Assembly (NCBI GenBank): GCA_021816455.1
Contig: JAKAXU010000003.1
Location: forward strand, 1 to 64,000
From: Acidobacteriota bacterium
Lineage (GTDB): Bacteria; Acidobacteriota; Terriglobia; Terriglobales; Acidobacteriaceae
Length of the DNA: 64,000 bases
Direction of reading: 5' to 3'
Position 1 is the stretch's first letter. Every line of letters begins with the position of its first letter. Under the pieces are notes generated by a model. The model saw only the letters and a program-made list of their open reading frames with translations, was not told the origin of the DNA and ran no database searches. Shown here one piece after another: positions 1 to 9,130 of the stretch. A program made the translations under genes and the position numbers.

Positions 1-148
1 CTTGAAACAGGCCATCACAACTCGTGTTCCCTGCAGGACAAAAGACAAGTTAAAGAAGGCTGCAACGGAACACATGTCGGCAATCGAAAACAATCCAGAA
101 AGAATCAAAGCCTTCTTCAAAGACCCCCTCGTCGCCTATGCCGCGTAA
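1..148 (+). CDS. C-terminal end of an unidentified protein, possibly a transposase
   Basis: An open frame enters from the left edge (codons from base 2) and stops at TAA 146-148. About 48 residues are visible. They are basic, with a lysine-rich stretch, then a segment reading IENNPERIKAFFKDPLVAYA before the stop. Tails of the form 'NP-R-(I/V)-x-x-(F/Y)-F-x-D...YAA' remind me of C-termini of DDE-type transposases, but I cannot confirm this from 48 residues. Codon use is A-rich compared with the genes that follow, which would fit a mobile element. No terminal inverted repeat could be recognised after the stop. Confidence 0.4.
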   Translation, partial: LKQAITTRVPCRTKDKLKKAATEHMSAIENNPERIKAFFKDPLVAYAA

Positions 149-204
149 CAGTATTACCGGGCCGGATCAATAGCAACAGCGCAGTTGGTTGTATATATAT
201 CTCT

Positions 205-1140
205 CTATCCTTGATCGGGATATATGACCGGATGGTCCCTTGGGCTTGCCAGCTGAGTCAAGATTTGATTGCACCCATTACAGCAGGGTGGAAAGAGGAA
301 ACGAGAGAGTCCTGCTCTGTGACTCCATCCCGCTGCCACGATTGCAATTTTAAGATCGTAGGCTATCCGCCTGAAATAATGCAGCGGATCTGCGAATGCG
401 TGTTCACGAATATGCGCAGATAAAGTAATAATCGCAGTTCGCGCTGCGGCGTGCAAGTGTGACCGCACTCGCGCCTGGATGTGGTCTGGATAGTACAGCT
501 GGATGAAGAGGAGAGTGGAAAGACCTGCGTGACGAAGTGGCTTTGCTCCACTGCGCCTTTGCCAGGCGTGACGGACTTGCGCATCCGGCAGGAATTTAAC
601 TAGAGATTCAGATTTGGCGCGCAGATAAAGTGCCATGTCCTCGTTTGCCGCAAAAGGAAAGTGTTCGTCAAAGCCGCCGATCTTATCAAATAGAGCGTGC
701 CGGATGGCAAAGTTGCAGGACCAGAGATGCCCTCCTGTTTCGTTATCCGGACAGTAATCTGCAAAGCCTTTTCGTTTTCCGATGGCGGTAATCCGTCCTT
801 CGAATACGTCGATCCCCGGGTTTTCGTCTGCGAATCGTGAGTATCTTTCAACCAGATCTGGAGAAGGAATACAGTCATCGTCGAGAAAAATAAGAAGCGG
901 TGCCGTTGTAGCTTTTGCTCCGCAGTTGCGGTTGGCTGCGGGTCCTTTCTGAGGCCCCTGAACAACGGTAACGCGAGGAAACTCTTGATGAAGAGCTTGG
1001 CGTGTGAGTTCAGCATCGCCATCATCTGTGACTATGACGTCTAAATCTTGCTCGGAGCAAGGAAGCTGCCTGAGGCACTGGATTAATATTTCCGTACGAC
1101 GAAAAGTGGGGATAACGATCGCAACCTCGCTGAATTTCAT
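205..1140 (-). CDS. Glycosyltransferase family 2
   Basis: Inverting-type GT-A glycosyltransferase of about 311 residues, probably adding a sugar to a surface polysaccharide or lipid carrier in the cytoplasm. The N-terminus has the family pattern VAIVIPTFRR, then VIVTDDGD, and the nucleotide-sugar and metal-binding DxD-type motif in LIFLDDDCIPSPDL. A later ED pair (FAANEDMALYLR) fits the catalytic base region. No membrane segment is obvious. I chose ATG 1140 because GGAGG lies 8 bases upstream. The frame stays open 62 codons further upstream, but that part reads as low-complexity sequence with no homology signal. The acceptor sugar cannot be told. The next gene upstream on the same strand is a broken acyltransferase, so the locus may be a decaying remnant of a polysaccharide cluster. 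Confidence 0.85.
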   Translation of the reverse strand: MKFSEVAIVIPTFRRTEILIQCLRQLPCSEQDLDVIVTDDGDAELTRQALHQEFPRVTVVQGPQKGPAANRNCGAKATTAPLLIFLDDDCIPSPDLVERYSRFADENPGIDVFEGRITAIGKRKGFADYCPDNETGGHLWSCNFAIRHALFDKIGGFDEHFPFAANEDMALYLRAKSESLVKFLPDAQVRHAWQRRSGAKPLRHAGLSTLLFIQLYYPDHIQARVRSHLHAAARTAIITLSAHIREHAFADPLHYFRRIAYDLKIAIVAAGWSHRAGLSRFLFPPCCNGCNQILTQLASPRDHPVIYPDQG

Positions 1141-1291
1141 ACTTGGAGCCTCCATTTTCAGTTTGAAATGTGAGCCGCGCTCGGCACGTGCCTGTCCTTC
1201 CAGTGCAGAATCCTCGACTCCATCGCCCACCAGGACAGATAGGCTACGCCCGGGCTCACCGCGAGTCCCACCAGCGATTCGCTCATCGCGA

Positions 1292-2250
1292 TCATTCTTC
1301 GCGACCATCCAGATGTTGTTTTTCAAAGACCCAGATCGTCAGCACCCGAAATGGATAATGCACCAGATAAAGGGTATAGCTCACCTTTCCGATCGAACGC
1401 AGCCAACTCAGCCGCAGCAGCCGCACTCCTGTGCCCGATCCTCCTGCGTTGCCAATTACCGCAAAAACCATCGATGCGAAAATAGCATCGGCAAGCGAGA
1501 TTCCCGCCGCGTTGAAGATGCGCGACGATTGGTCTCCATGCGTAGGAATCGCCACCACCAGCCACAGCGGCAGCAACACCATCCATGCCCGGCGTATCCA
1601 TCCTGCCACGCTCTGCATGGCTTTGTCGCCCAGCCGTTCCCTCTGGTGAACCAGTGCAATCAATGATCCAAAGCCCAGTCCATCCATTCTGCAATAAAAG
1701 GTGAAGGTCTCAGGAGACGTCGGTGTATGAAAGTGCCAGCGCAGCACTGGCGCGAGCAGGATCATGCCTATCACGCTCATCCACACGCCGAGCATCGAAA
1801 AAATCGCACCACCGCCACTCCGGAGTTGATCATGCTGAGGGCGTGCGGCGTCACGGGCCGGCCAACGTGCAGGATTGCTGGCTGGCCTACCTGCAGGCTC
1901 GTGTAATAAAAGACGTACCGCAACCACAGGCCGACAGTAGCGGGTTTATGCACTGCCAGCGAGATCAGGAAATACACCGTAAGACACAGGTAATACGGCG
2001 GAAAAATCCGCAGCGCGCGCCGAGCATAGAACGTCTTGAAATAATCTTCCTTCTCGCGCAGACCAAGCAGGATTGTGGTAATCAAAAATCCAGAGAGGAT
2101 GAAGAAGATGTCAACGCCAAGCCAGCCAAACCCTGCTCCGGAGTAGGGAATCCACGAAAAATAATGAACTGCAATCACCATCAGCACAGCAATCGCCCGC
2201 AGCCCATCCAGTTCACGGATTCGCATCCATCCCCGCCTTTCAGACTGCAA
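1292..2250 (-). pseudogene. Acyltransferase family 3 (OafA/YrhL-like), broken by deletion and frameshift
   Basis: The first half (2250 to about 1800) reads as the N-terminus of a membrane O-acyltransferase: RIRELDGLRAIAVLMVIAVH with the family's RxxDGLRx motif, several hydrophobic helices and FFILSGFLIT. The second half (about 1810 to 1292) continues in another frame with further helices and ends with the typical SIGKVSYTLYLVHYPF segment. At the junction the usual WSLAVEEQFYL-type motif is missing, so roughly 20 codons appear to be lost as well as the frame. Such proteins acetylate or acylate cell-surface sugars. Start may be TTG 2250 (AGGA 7 bases upstream) or ATG 2226. A sequencing error could explain a shift but not the missing motif. 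Confidence 0.8.
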
Positions 2251-2306
2251 AGATTTATCCTGTTGTTCAGAGTCTAAACGCGCGATCCTTCCGCTTCGAG
2301 GTCTTT

Positions 2307-5300
2307 TTGTCCGATTTTCTCACCGAGCTTCGCCGTCGCGTGCTTGTATACGACGGCGCGATGGGCACCAATATCCAGCGTCGCAACCTCACCGCCGACG
2401 ATTACTGGGGCAAAGAGGGCTGCAATGAACTGCTCGTCCTTTCGCGTCCCGATGTCATCCGCGAGATTCACGCCGAGTTCCTCGCCGCGGGCAGTGACAT
2501 CATCGAGACTGACAGCTTCGGCTCCACCGACATCGTCCTCGCCGAGTACGACCTGGCCGATCGTGTCCACGAACTGAACCTCGCCGCTGCGTGCCTCGCC
2601 CGTGAAGTCGCCGACAGCTTTTCCGCGCAGGAGAAGCCGCGCTTCGTCGCTGGTTCCATCGGCCCCACCACCCGCCTGCCCTCGCTTGGCCACATCGGCT
2701 ACGACGCTATGCTCGCCAGCTATCGCCAGCAGGCCGACGCCCTCATCGAGGGCGGTGTCGATATTCTGCTCATTGAAACCAGCCAGGACCTGCTGCAGGC
2801 CAAGATCGCTGCCGCTGCCTGCCAGGACGCCATCGCCGCTGCCGTCGAACAAGGTCATCGCCGCGTCGCTCTGCAAATCCAGATCACCCTTGAAGCCACC
2901 GGAGCCATGCTTCTCGGCTCAGAGATCGGTGCCGCGCTCGCCGTCCTCGAAGCGCTCCAGCCGGACGTCATCGGCCTCAACTGCGCCACCGGCCCCGAGG
3001 AGATGAACGACGCCGTTCGCTTCCTCTGCCAGAACTCCACGCTGCCCATCGCCATCCAGCCCAACGCCGGCCTGCCCCAGAACGAAGGCGGCCACGCCGT
3101 CTACAAGCTCACCCCCGCCGAACTTGCCGCGCACCATCGCCGCTTCGTCACCGAATACGGCATCTCTATCGTTGGAGGCTGCTGCGGCACTACCCCGGAG
3201 CATCTCCGCGCCGTCGCTCAGGCCGTCACTGGCCTTGTTCCGCTCGTCCGCAACGTTCGCCCGCAGAGCGTCGCCGCCAGCGCCTTCACCGCCGTCCCGC
3301 TGGAAGTTGATGGCCAGCCCGTCGTCATCGCTGAGGAGATGAACACCACCACCCGCCTCGAGCACTTCCGCAATCTCGTCCGCTCCGCCGACTACGAAGG
3401 TATTCTCAGCATGGCTCGCCGCCTCATTGGCGAAGGCTCCCAGATGCTTGATCTCTGCTGCGCCATCGTCGGCGAGGATGAGCAAGCGTACATGAACGGC
3501 GTCCTTGAAAAAATCGCCACTCGCGTCCCCGCGCCCATTCTTGTCGATTCCACCGAAGCCATCGTCATCGAGGAGGCTCTCAAGCGCATCCCCGGAAAGC
3601 CCATCATCAACTCCATCAACCTCGAAGACGGCGAAAAACGCACCAGTCGCGTCCTGCCTATGGCTCGCCGCTACGGTGCCGCCGTCATCGCTCTAACCAT
3701 CGACGAAGACGGCATGGCCCTCACCGCCGACAAAAAAGTCGCCATCGCCCACCGTATCCACGATATGGCCGTCCATCGCTACGGCCTGCGCCCGCAGGAT
3801 CTCATCTTCGACCCGCTCACACTGCCCATCTCCACCGGCCAGGAAGATTACCGCTCCGCCGCCATCGAAACCCTCGAAGCTGTCCGCCGCATCAAGCTCG
3901 AACTGCCCGGCGTCAAAACCGTCCTCGGCGTCTCCAACGTCTCCTTCGGCCTCGGCGCTTATGCCCGCCGTGTCCTCAATTCCGTCTTCCTCAAAGAAGC
4001 CGTCGATCGCGGTCTTGACACCGCCATCGTCAACTATTCCCGCATCTATCCCCTCTACAAAATCCCCGAGCGCGAGGTCGAGCTTGCCCGCCGTCTCATC
4101 TTTCAGCAGTGGGAAACAGCCGATGGCCAGCGCGTTGATCCGCTCCAGGCCTACATGGCCCACTTCAACGCACTCGGCAAAGGCGCCGTGCCCGAAGACG
4201 AACTCGCCGTCGAAGACCTCACCGTCGAGGATCGCCTCAAGCAACTCATCATTCGCGGAGAGCGTACCATCGGCTCTGGAGAGCACAAGCAATCCCTCGA
4301 AGAAGCCCTTGAATCCGCTCTTGTTTCCTACTCCCCGCTTGCCCTCATCAACGATGTTCTGCTCGACGCCATGAAGACCGTCGGCGAGCTTTTCGGCGCG
4401 CGCAAGATGCAACTCCCCTCCGTGCTCGACTCCGCAGCCGTCATGAAGGCCGCCGTCGCTTATCTTGAGCCGAAGATGGAAAAATCCGACGGAGCGGGCA
4501 AAGGCACCATGGTCCTGGCCACCGTCAAAGGCGACGTCCATGATATAGGCAAGAATCTCGTCGACATCATCCTCACCAACAACGGCTACCGCGTCCTCAA
4601 CCTCGGCATCAAGCAGCCCTCCGACACGATTCTCGCCGCCGCTCGTCAGCAGCACACCGATGCCATCGGTCTCAGCGGCCTGCTCGTTAAATCCACCCTC
4701 GAGATGAAGTACGTCCTCCAGGACCTGGAACGGCTCAGCCTGCAAATTCCCGTCATCTGCGGCGGTGCCGCCCTCACCCGCAAATACGTCGAAGAAGACC
4801 TGCGCAAAGAGTACAGCGGCCCCGTCTACTATGCAGAAGACGCCTTTGCTGGCCTCGCCATCATGAGCGACCTCACCAGCGCCAACTCCGACCTGCGCGA
4901 GCAGCGCCTCACCGAGGGCCGCACCGTCAAGGTCTTCGCCCGCGGCGGCGTCGCCACTGCGGACATCACCACCGTCACCCTCACCGCCGAAGGGCGCTCG
5001 CCGGTCGTCGAGCCTCCGCCCAACATTCCCCAGCCGCCATTCTGGGGCGCGCGCGTCTTCAAAGACTACGCGCTCGACGACCTCTTCCCATTTCTCAACG
5101 AAACCGCGCTCTTCAAGAACCAGTGGCAGCTCAAAACCGCCTCACAATCCGACTACCTGCGCCTCGTCGAAGAAAAATTCCGCCCCATCCTCACCGAACT
5201 TCAACGCGAAGTCCAGGCCTCCGGCATCTTCCACCCACAGTCCGTCATCGGATTCTTTCCCTGCAACAGTTCCGGCGACGAGGTTATCCTCTTTGACCCC

Positions 5301-5816
5301 GAAGATACTGAGTGCGAGATCGAACGCTTCCATTTTCCGCGTCAGTCCCAGGGCCGTCGGCTCTGCATCGCCGATTTCTTTCTTCCCGCCAGCGCAGGGC
5401 GTCGTGACGTTATCGGTTGCACTATCGTTACCATCGGCCATCAGGCATCGATCGAAACCCAGAAGCTCTTCGAATCCGGCGACTTCACTCGCTACCTCTA
5501 TCTCCACGGCCTCGGCGTCGAAACCGCCGAGGCCCTCGCCGAATACGTTCATAAACAGGCCCGGACTCTGCTCGGCATCGCCGCCGCAGACTCACCCAAA
5601 GTCACCGATCTCTTCCACCAGAAATATCGCGGTTCGCGCTACTCCTTCGGCTATCCGGCATGCCCCAATCTCGAAGATCAGGCCAGGATATTCAAGCTTC
5701 TCAAGCCCGAGGAGTCGATCGGCGTCCGACTCACCGAAGGCTTCCATCTGGAGCCGGAGCAGAGCACCAACGCAATTCTCGTCCACCATCCCCAGGCCAA
5801 GTACTTCGTCGCCTGA
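2307..5816 (+). CDS. metH: Cobalamin-dependent methionine synthase
   Basis: Transfers a methyl group from 5-methyltetrahydrofolate to homocysteine through cobalamin, in the cytoplasm. At 1169 residues it is close to full length (E. coli about 1227). Domains in order: homocysteine-binding barrel with zinc ligands Cys226 (GLNCATG) and Cys292/Cys293 (GGCCGTT); pterin-binding barrel around 340-600; cobalamin cap and Rossmann domains with the lower axial ligand His745 in GDVHDIGKNLV; and a C-terminal reactivation domain binding S-adenosylmethionine (SRYSFGYPACPNLEDQ). The start is TTG 2307, with GAGG 5 bases before it; the N-terminal barrel begins right there. Only about 56 bases separate it from the divergent acyltransferase, too little for a cobalamin riboswitch. 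Codons end in C far more often than in the neighbouring cellulose and nuo genes. Confidence 0.97.
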   Translation: MSDFLTELRRRVLVYDGAMGTNIQRRNLTADDYWGKEGCNELLVLSRPDVIREIHAEFLAAGSDIIETDSFGSTDIVLAEYDLADRVHELNLAAACLAREVADSFSAQEKPRFVAGSIGPTTRLPSLGHIGYDAMLASYRQQADALIEGGVDILLIETSQDLLQAKIAAAACQDAIAAAVEQGHRRVALQIQITLEATGAMLLGSEIGAALAVLEALQPDVIGLNCATGPEEMNDAVRFLCQNSTLPIAIQPNAGLPQNEGGHAVYKLTPAELAAHHRRFVTEYGISIVGGCCGTTPEHLRAVAQAVTGLVPLVRNVRPQSVAASAFTAVPLEVDGQPVVIAEEMNTTTRLEHFRNLVRSADYEGILSMARRLIGEGSQMLDLCCAIVGEDEQAYMNGVLEKIATRVPAPILVDSTEAIVIEEALKRIPGKPIINSINLEDGEKRTSRVLPMARRYGAAVIALTIDEDGMALTADKKVAIAHRIHDMAVHRYGLRPQDLIFDPLTLPISTGQEDYRSAAIETLEAVRRIKLELPGVKTVLGVSNVSFGLGAYARRVLNSVFLKEAVDRGLDTAIVNYSRIYPLYKIPEREVELARRLIFQQWETADGQRVDPLQAYMAHFNALGKGAVPEDELAVEDLTVEDRLKQLIIRGERTIGSGEHKQSLEEALESALVSYSPLALINDVLLDAMKTVGELFGARKMQLPSVLDSAAVMKAAVAYLEPKMEKSDGAGKGTMVLATVKGDVHDIGKNLVDIILTNNGYRVLNLGIKQPSDTILAAARQQHTDAIGLSGLLVKSTLEMKYVLQDLERLSLQIPVICGGAALTRKYVEEDLRKEYSGPVYYAEDAFAGLAIMSDLTSANSDLREQRLTEGRTVKVFARGGVATADITTVTLTAEGRSPVVEPPPNIPQPPFWGARVFKDYALDDLFPFLNETALFKNQWQLKTASQSDYLRLVEEKFRPILTELQREVQASGIFHPQSVIGFFPCNSSGDEVILFDPEDTECEIERFHFPRQSQGRRLCIADFFLPASAGRRDVIGCTIVTIGHQASIETQKLFESGDFTRYLYLHGLGVETAEALAEYVHKQARTLLGIAAADSPKVTDLFHQKYRGSRYSFGYPACPNLEDQARIFKLLKPEESIGVRLTEGFHLEPEQSTNAILVHHPQAKYFVA

Positions 5817-5861
5817 TCGCTTCTGCCGCGCCCGAGTTTCGGCCTGTTTCTACAGCGTCCT

Positions 5862-6956
5862 TCAATGCGGATTGGCGTAGTAGCCGATCGGCGCATGGAC
5901 CACCGCCCCCGGCGTGTTGCTCAACGAAACCGAAATGGCATGAAACGCATTCGGGTCGCTGGTCTTCGTCGGCGAGTAGACCAGTGTGTACCACGATTTC
6001 AGCGTGCCCATCGCCTGCTCGATTTCACCCTGAATATCCGTGCTCTGGTTCAGCACCAGCCCACCCGTATGCCTGGCCAGAACCTGCAGCATCAGGTCTG
6101 GCGTGTCCACCTGCTCATACTTCTTCACCGGCTTCACAAACGCCTGGTAATAATCCAGATTTTCTCCCGGAAGGTCCAAGATCGGATCGATTGAATCCAG
6201 CGTAATCCGTGCCATCAGCAGATTGTCCGTCAGCGTCTCATCCAGCTCAAAGTCTCGCTGCAGATCTTCTTTGCTCATGGCCAGATAATCGCGCGACAAC
6301 GGATGCCAGCCATGGCTGATCCACACCACCAGTTTCCTTCCAGGTTGCGCGGATTCAAACCGCGCCAGCTTATTCATCTGGTCCATGCTCCACATTGCCC
6401 GGTCCATCTCCCCGTAGTAGCCCGCCTGAAAGCGCAGCGAATGCACCGGGTTTGGTGTCCGCTGAATGTACTGCGCCAGAGCGTTGCCGTCCTCGGTCGC
6501 ATGTGGTGGGATGGTCATCTGAGTGTCGGTCAGCATCACGATCCGAGTCGGCACCGGAAGTCTGCCGCCTCTGCGCCGCAGAAACTCCTCCACATCCTGC
6601 CGTTCGAGCTGCATCTTTTCCCAGGTGCAGTTCACCGCGTCCAGCACGATCACCATCTCAGCCGGGGTCTTCGACCCGCTCAAAGCCAATCCCCCCGTCT
6701 GCATCGCCAGAAGCTTCTCCGGCCTTCCATTATCAGCAATCTGAAAATCGAACGGACTCAGCCCGGTTACAGGCTTGCCGTCGGCTCCCGTCACCGTCAC
6801 GTCCACCAGCAGGTGCCCTGTGCTTGTCTGTACTCCGCTCGTAGCCTTGTCCGCGGCCATAGCGTTTGGCCAGTACACCACACACGCACCCACCGTGGCC
6901 GACAGAGCCACGGCGCCAATCCAGCGCCGCATCTTCCTCTTTGTTCCATTTCGCAT
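5862..6956 (-). CDS. Exported VWFA-related acidobacterial protein
   Basis: About 364 residues. A basic N-region, a hydrophobic stretch and an AMA-AD cleavage site indicate export. The rest matches the VWFA-related family seen in many paralogues in Acidobacteriota: a beta-sandwich-like start (VDVTVTGADGKPVTGLSPFDF), then a von Willebrand A-type fold with VIVLDAVNCTW, where the usual metal-site DxSxS is replaced by DAVNC, and later KLVVWISHGW. Function is unknown; such domains bind proteins or ligands outside the cytoplasm. ATG 6956 was chosen because GGAG lies 9 bases upstream; an ATG 18 bases further up has no such site. It is convergent with metH, 45 bases apart. A perfect inverted repeat lies just upstream. 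Confidence 0.85.
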   Translation of the reverse strand: MRNGTKRKMRRWIGAVALSATVGACVVYWPNAMAADKATSGVQTSTGHLLVDVTVTGADGKPVTGLSPFDFQIADNGRPEKLLAMQTGGLALSGSKTPAEMVIVLDAVNCTWEKMQLERQDVEEFLRRRGGRLPVPTRIVMLTDTQMTIPPHATEDGNALAQYIQRTPNPVHSLRFQAGYYGEMDRAMWSMDQMNKLARFESAQPGRKLVVWISHGWHPLSRDYLAMSKEDLQRDFELDETLTDNLLMARITLDSIDPILDLPGENLDYYQAFVKPVKKYEQVDTPDLMLQVLARHTGGLVLNQSTDIQGEIEQAMGTLKSWYTLVYSPTKTSDPNAFHAISVSLSNTPGAVVHAPIGYYANPH

Positions 6957-7002
6957 GACATCTTTCTCCTGCATCGCCGGGCAACTTCACTTCGGTACTC
7001 AA

Positions 7003-7036
7003 CCTCCGGAACCCCTCAGTCGCCGAGTTCCGGAGG
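7003..7036. repeat. Perfect 10-bp inverted repeat upstream of the VWFA gene
   Basis: CCTCCGGAAC (7003-7012) and GTTCCGGAGG (7027-7036) are exact reverse complements around a 14-base spacer. It lies 47 bases upstream of the VWFA start, in the 283-base gap after yvcK. No T-run follows on either strand, so it is unlikely to be an intrinsic terminator; an operator or an mRNA 5' hairpin is possible. The same gap also holds a weaker 7-bp inverted repeat (7064-7070 with 7077-7083) and AAACCGG/CCGGTTT (7198-7204 with 7224-7230) just after the yvcK stop, which might act as a weak terminator. Confidence 0.6.
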
Positions 7037-7239
7037 CGAGTGCCTTACTCATTCAGATGCAACCCGTTTCTTCCTCGAAACGGTCTCTCCGATCTTTTCT
7101 TTTGATTTCGCTCCTTCTGCTGGCTCGGAGTGGGCAATTGTTTATGGATTCGTAATCTTTTCAACGAAATTCAATGTCTGAAAAGGTAAAACATGCCAAA
7201 CCGGCCCACATCGGTGCAATCGCCCGGTTTCAGCCAGCT

Positions 7240-8244
7240 TCAGGTCGTCTGTGTCTGTGGCCGGGCCAGCCGCGCCAACTCCAGCAGCGCGCCGGCCACG
7301 CGCTCTGGCGCATGGCGCAGAACGTCTCCTTCGGAGAGGAAGTTGCCCACCAGGCACCGGATGCCCATCGCCTCGATACGTTCCACATCTGCCGCGATGG
7401 GAACCGCGCCTTCCACTGCATAGCGCAGCAGCATCTGTGGCGAGACCGGAGCCGTATTCACCAGCGCGTAGTCGAAGATCGGCTCGCCGGTATGCTCGTA
7501 GATGCGTTCGATATGCTGGGAGGCGGTCAACCCCAGGCTTTCGTTGGCCTGCGTCATCAGGTTGCAGATAAACACGCGAACGGCGCGCGTCTCGGCCAGC
7601 GCCTCCGGAATGCCTTTTACCAGCAGGTTGGTAATCAGCGACGTGTAGAGCGATCCCGGTCCAACCGAGATCAGGTCCGCGCGCTCGATGGCCTCGATCG
7701 TCTCCGGCAGCGGCTCGGCCACCGGCGGATCGAGCATCAGCTCGACAATCCGCTTTCGGCTCGCTGTGATCTTCGTCTCGCCCCGCACCTCGGAGCCATC
7801 GTCCATCCGTGCCACCAGCGTCAGATTGGCCGTCGTCGCTGGATAGATGCGTCCGCGCGTCGCCAGAATCTTGCTGGCAAGCTGGATTGCATGGCCAAAG
7901 TCGCCGGTAATCTCTGTCAATGCGGCCACGAACAGGTTCCCGAAGTTGTGTCCGCGAATCTCGCCGCCGGAGCGGAAGCGATGCCGGAAGAGCTGCGAGA
8001 TCAGGTCTTCCTCTTCGCTCAGAGCCACCATGCAGTTGCGCAGGTCGCCTGGCGGCAGCATATTGAACTCTTCCCGCAGTCGCCCCGAAGATCCACCGTC
8101 GTCGGTCACCGTCACCACGGCGGCCAGATCCCCAATCGGTGCCTCTTCCGCGCGCGCTGCCTGCCCGGCCGCCGCCACATGGCGTCGAAGCCCGCGCAAC
8201 AGCGTCGAAAGGCCTGTGCCTCCGCCGATGGCGACCACGCGCAT
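7240..8244 (-). CDS. yvcK: YvcK/CofD-like gluconeogenesis and cell-envelope factor
   Basis: Cytoplasmic UDP-sugar-binding protein of the YvcK (GlmR/CuvA) family, which shares a fold with the CofD transferase. Visible motifs in order: GGGTGLSTLLRGL nucleotide loop, VTDDGGSSGRLREEF, PPGDLRNCMVAL, GHNFGNLFVAAL, GPGSLYTSLI and FICNLMTQ. In Bacillus and mycobacteria members help balance carbon flow into cell-wall precursors; the exact role here is inferred. About 334 residues from ATG 8244, which falls directly before the first beta strand. No good ribosome site is seen there. The frame is open to TTG 8325, and TTG 8280 is another possible start, giving a short polar N-tail as in some relatives. 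The TPR gene upstream on the same strand ends at 8350, so the two may be co-transcribed. Confidence 0.9.
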   Translation of the reverse strand: MRVVAIGGGTGLSTLLRGLRRHVAAAGQAARAEEAPIGDLAAVVTVTDDGGSSGRLREEFNMLPPGDLRNCMVALSEEEDLISQLFRHRFRSGGEIRGHNFGNLFVAALTEITGDFGHAIQLASKILATRGRIYPATTANLTLVARMDDGSEVRGETKITASRKRIVELMLDPPVAEPLPETIEAIERADLISVGPGSLYTSLITNLLVKGIPEALAETRAVRVFICNLMTQANESLGLTASQHIERIYEHTGEPIFDYALVNTAPVSPQMLLRYAVEGAVPIAADVERIEAMGIRCLVGNFLSEGDVLRHAPERVAGALLELARLARPQTQTT

Positions 8245-8349
8245 CGGATGGGAACTCGGGCTGGAGAGGTCGTCGTTCAAACAGGCAGCTTTCTTTCGGA
8301 GCAATCCAGCAAAGCAATCCAGCAAATAATCGTCAGGCTACAGGCGGCC

Positions 8350-8955
8350 TCAGGAAATCTCAGGGTACAGTAGTTCAGTAAACCGCGGGTCTTCCAGCAT
8401 GGCCTGGAAATCGGAATCCGTTCTGGCCTGCAGCCGGTTGCGTTCGTTGCGCGCGATGGCCTGAGAGAGCGACTCCAGACACTCTTCCGTCTGGCCTGTC
8501 ACAGCGGCCAGCACCGCCAGTCCGTAATGCGCGTAATCGGCTTCCGGCTGCTCGGCCAGTATCTCGTGGAATTGTTCCCGCGCTTCCTCGAAGTAGTCCC
8601 GGTTCAACAGTGAAATCGCATAATCATAGCGCTCTTCCAGTGAATCGAAACTGAGCTTCCCGCGGTCCTTTTGCCGATGGCAGGCCGACAGATACATCTT
8701 GCAGCGCTCGGCAATCTCCGGCGTCGCCGTCGCTATGAGCTTGTCAAAAGCAACAATGGCCTTTTCATACTTCGCCGTTTGCATCAGTTGCAGCGCTGCC
8801 TGATATTGATGCAGTGTCTGCGCCGAAGGCGTAGCTGGCACTCCCGGCCGGTTGGGAGTTGAACTGGCCGACTTGCGGCGACTGGAAGATGCAGTGTGCG
8901 AATCGGATGTCATCGTTTGCGAGCAATCCCGGTGGTTCTTGGATTCATCAGCCAT
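8350..8955 (-). CDS. TPR-repeat protein of unknown function
   Basis: 201 residues. The first 45 are Ser/Thr/Pro-rich and probably disordered. From about residue 48 there are helical repeats fitting tetratricopeptide repeats (for example YQAALQLMQTAKYEKAIVAFDKLI and YAISLLNRDYFEEAREQFHEILAEQPEADYAHYGLA in part). The end (DSDFQAMLEDPRFTELLYPE) is typical of TPR proteins in this phylum. No signal peptide or membrane helix is seen, so a cytoplasmic scaffold is likely. It starts at ATG 8955, with ATG 8913 as an alternative. It precedes yvcK on the same strand. The partner protein cannot be predicted. Confidence 0.75.
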   Translation of the reverse strand: MADESKNHRDCSQTMTSDSHTASSSRRKSASSTPNRPGVPATPSAQTLHQYQAALQLMQTAKYEKAIVAFDKLIATATPEIAERCKMYLSACHRQKDRGKLSFDSLEERYDYAISLLNRDYFEEAREQFHEILAEQPEADYAHYGLAVLAAVTGQTEECLESLSQAIARNERNRLQARTDSDFQAMLEDPRFTELLYPEIS

Positions 8956-9130
8956 TCATATCTGGGGAGTGGACGAACCAACTCCGTTTGTTCAGGGCGT
9001 AGCCAATTCTTTATACGCAGAACGCCGCCTGCCGTCAATGGTTCGGAGATCGGGCTGAGCTTCGGGCCTCGGCGGCTGAGAGCAGAAGAGAACGCGCTAC
9101 TGTCTTCTGATCTTACTCCCACAGCCAGTT

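Noticed and set aside
2250-2306. Possible cobalamin or S-adenosylmethionine riboswitch before metH
   Set aside because: Only about 56 bases lie between the divergent genes, and a TTG with its own ribosome site follows; no riboswitch fits.
7142-8317. 391-codon minus-strand frame over yvcK
   Set aside because: Shifted frame of the same region; the yvcK frame holds all family motifs.
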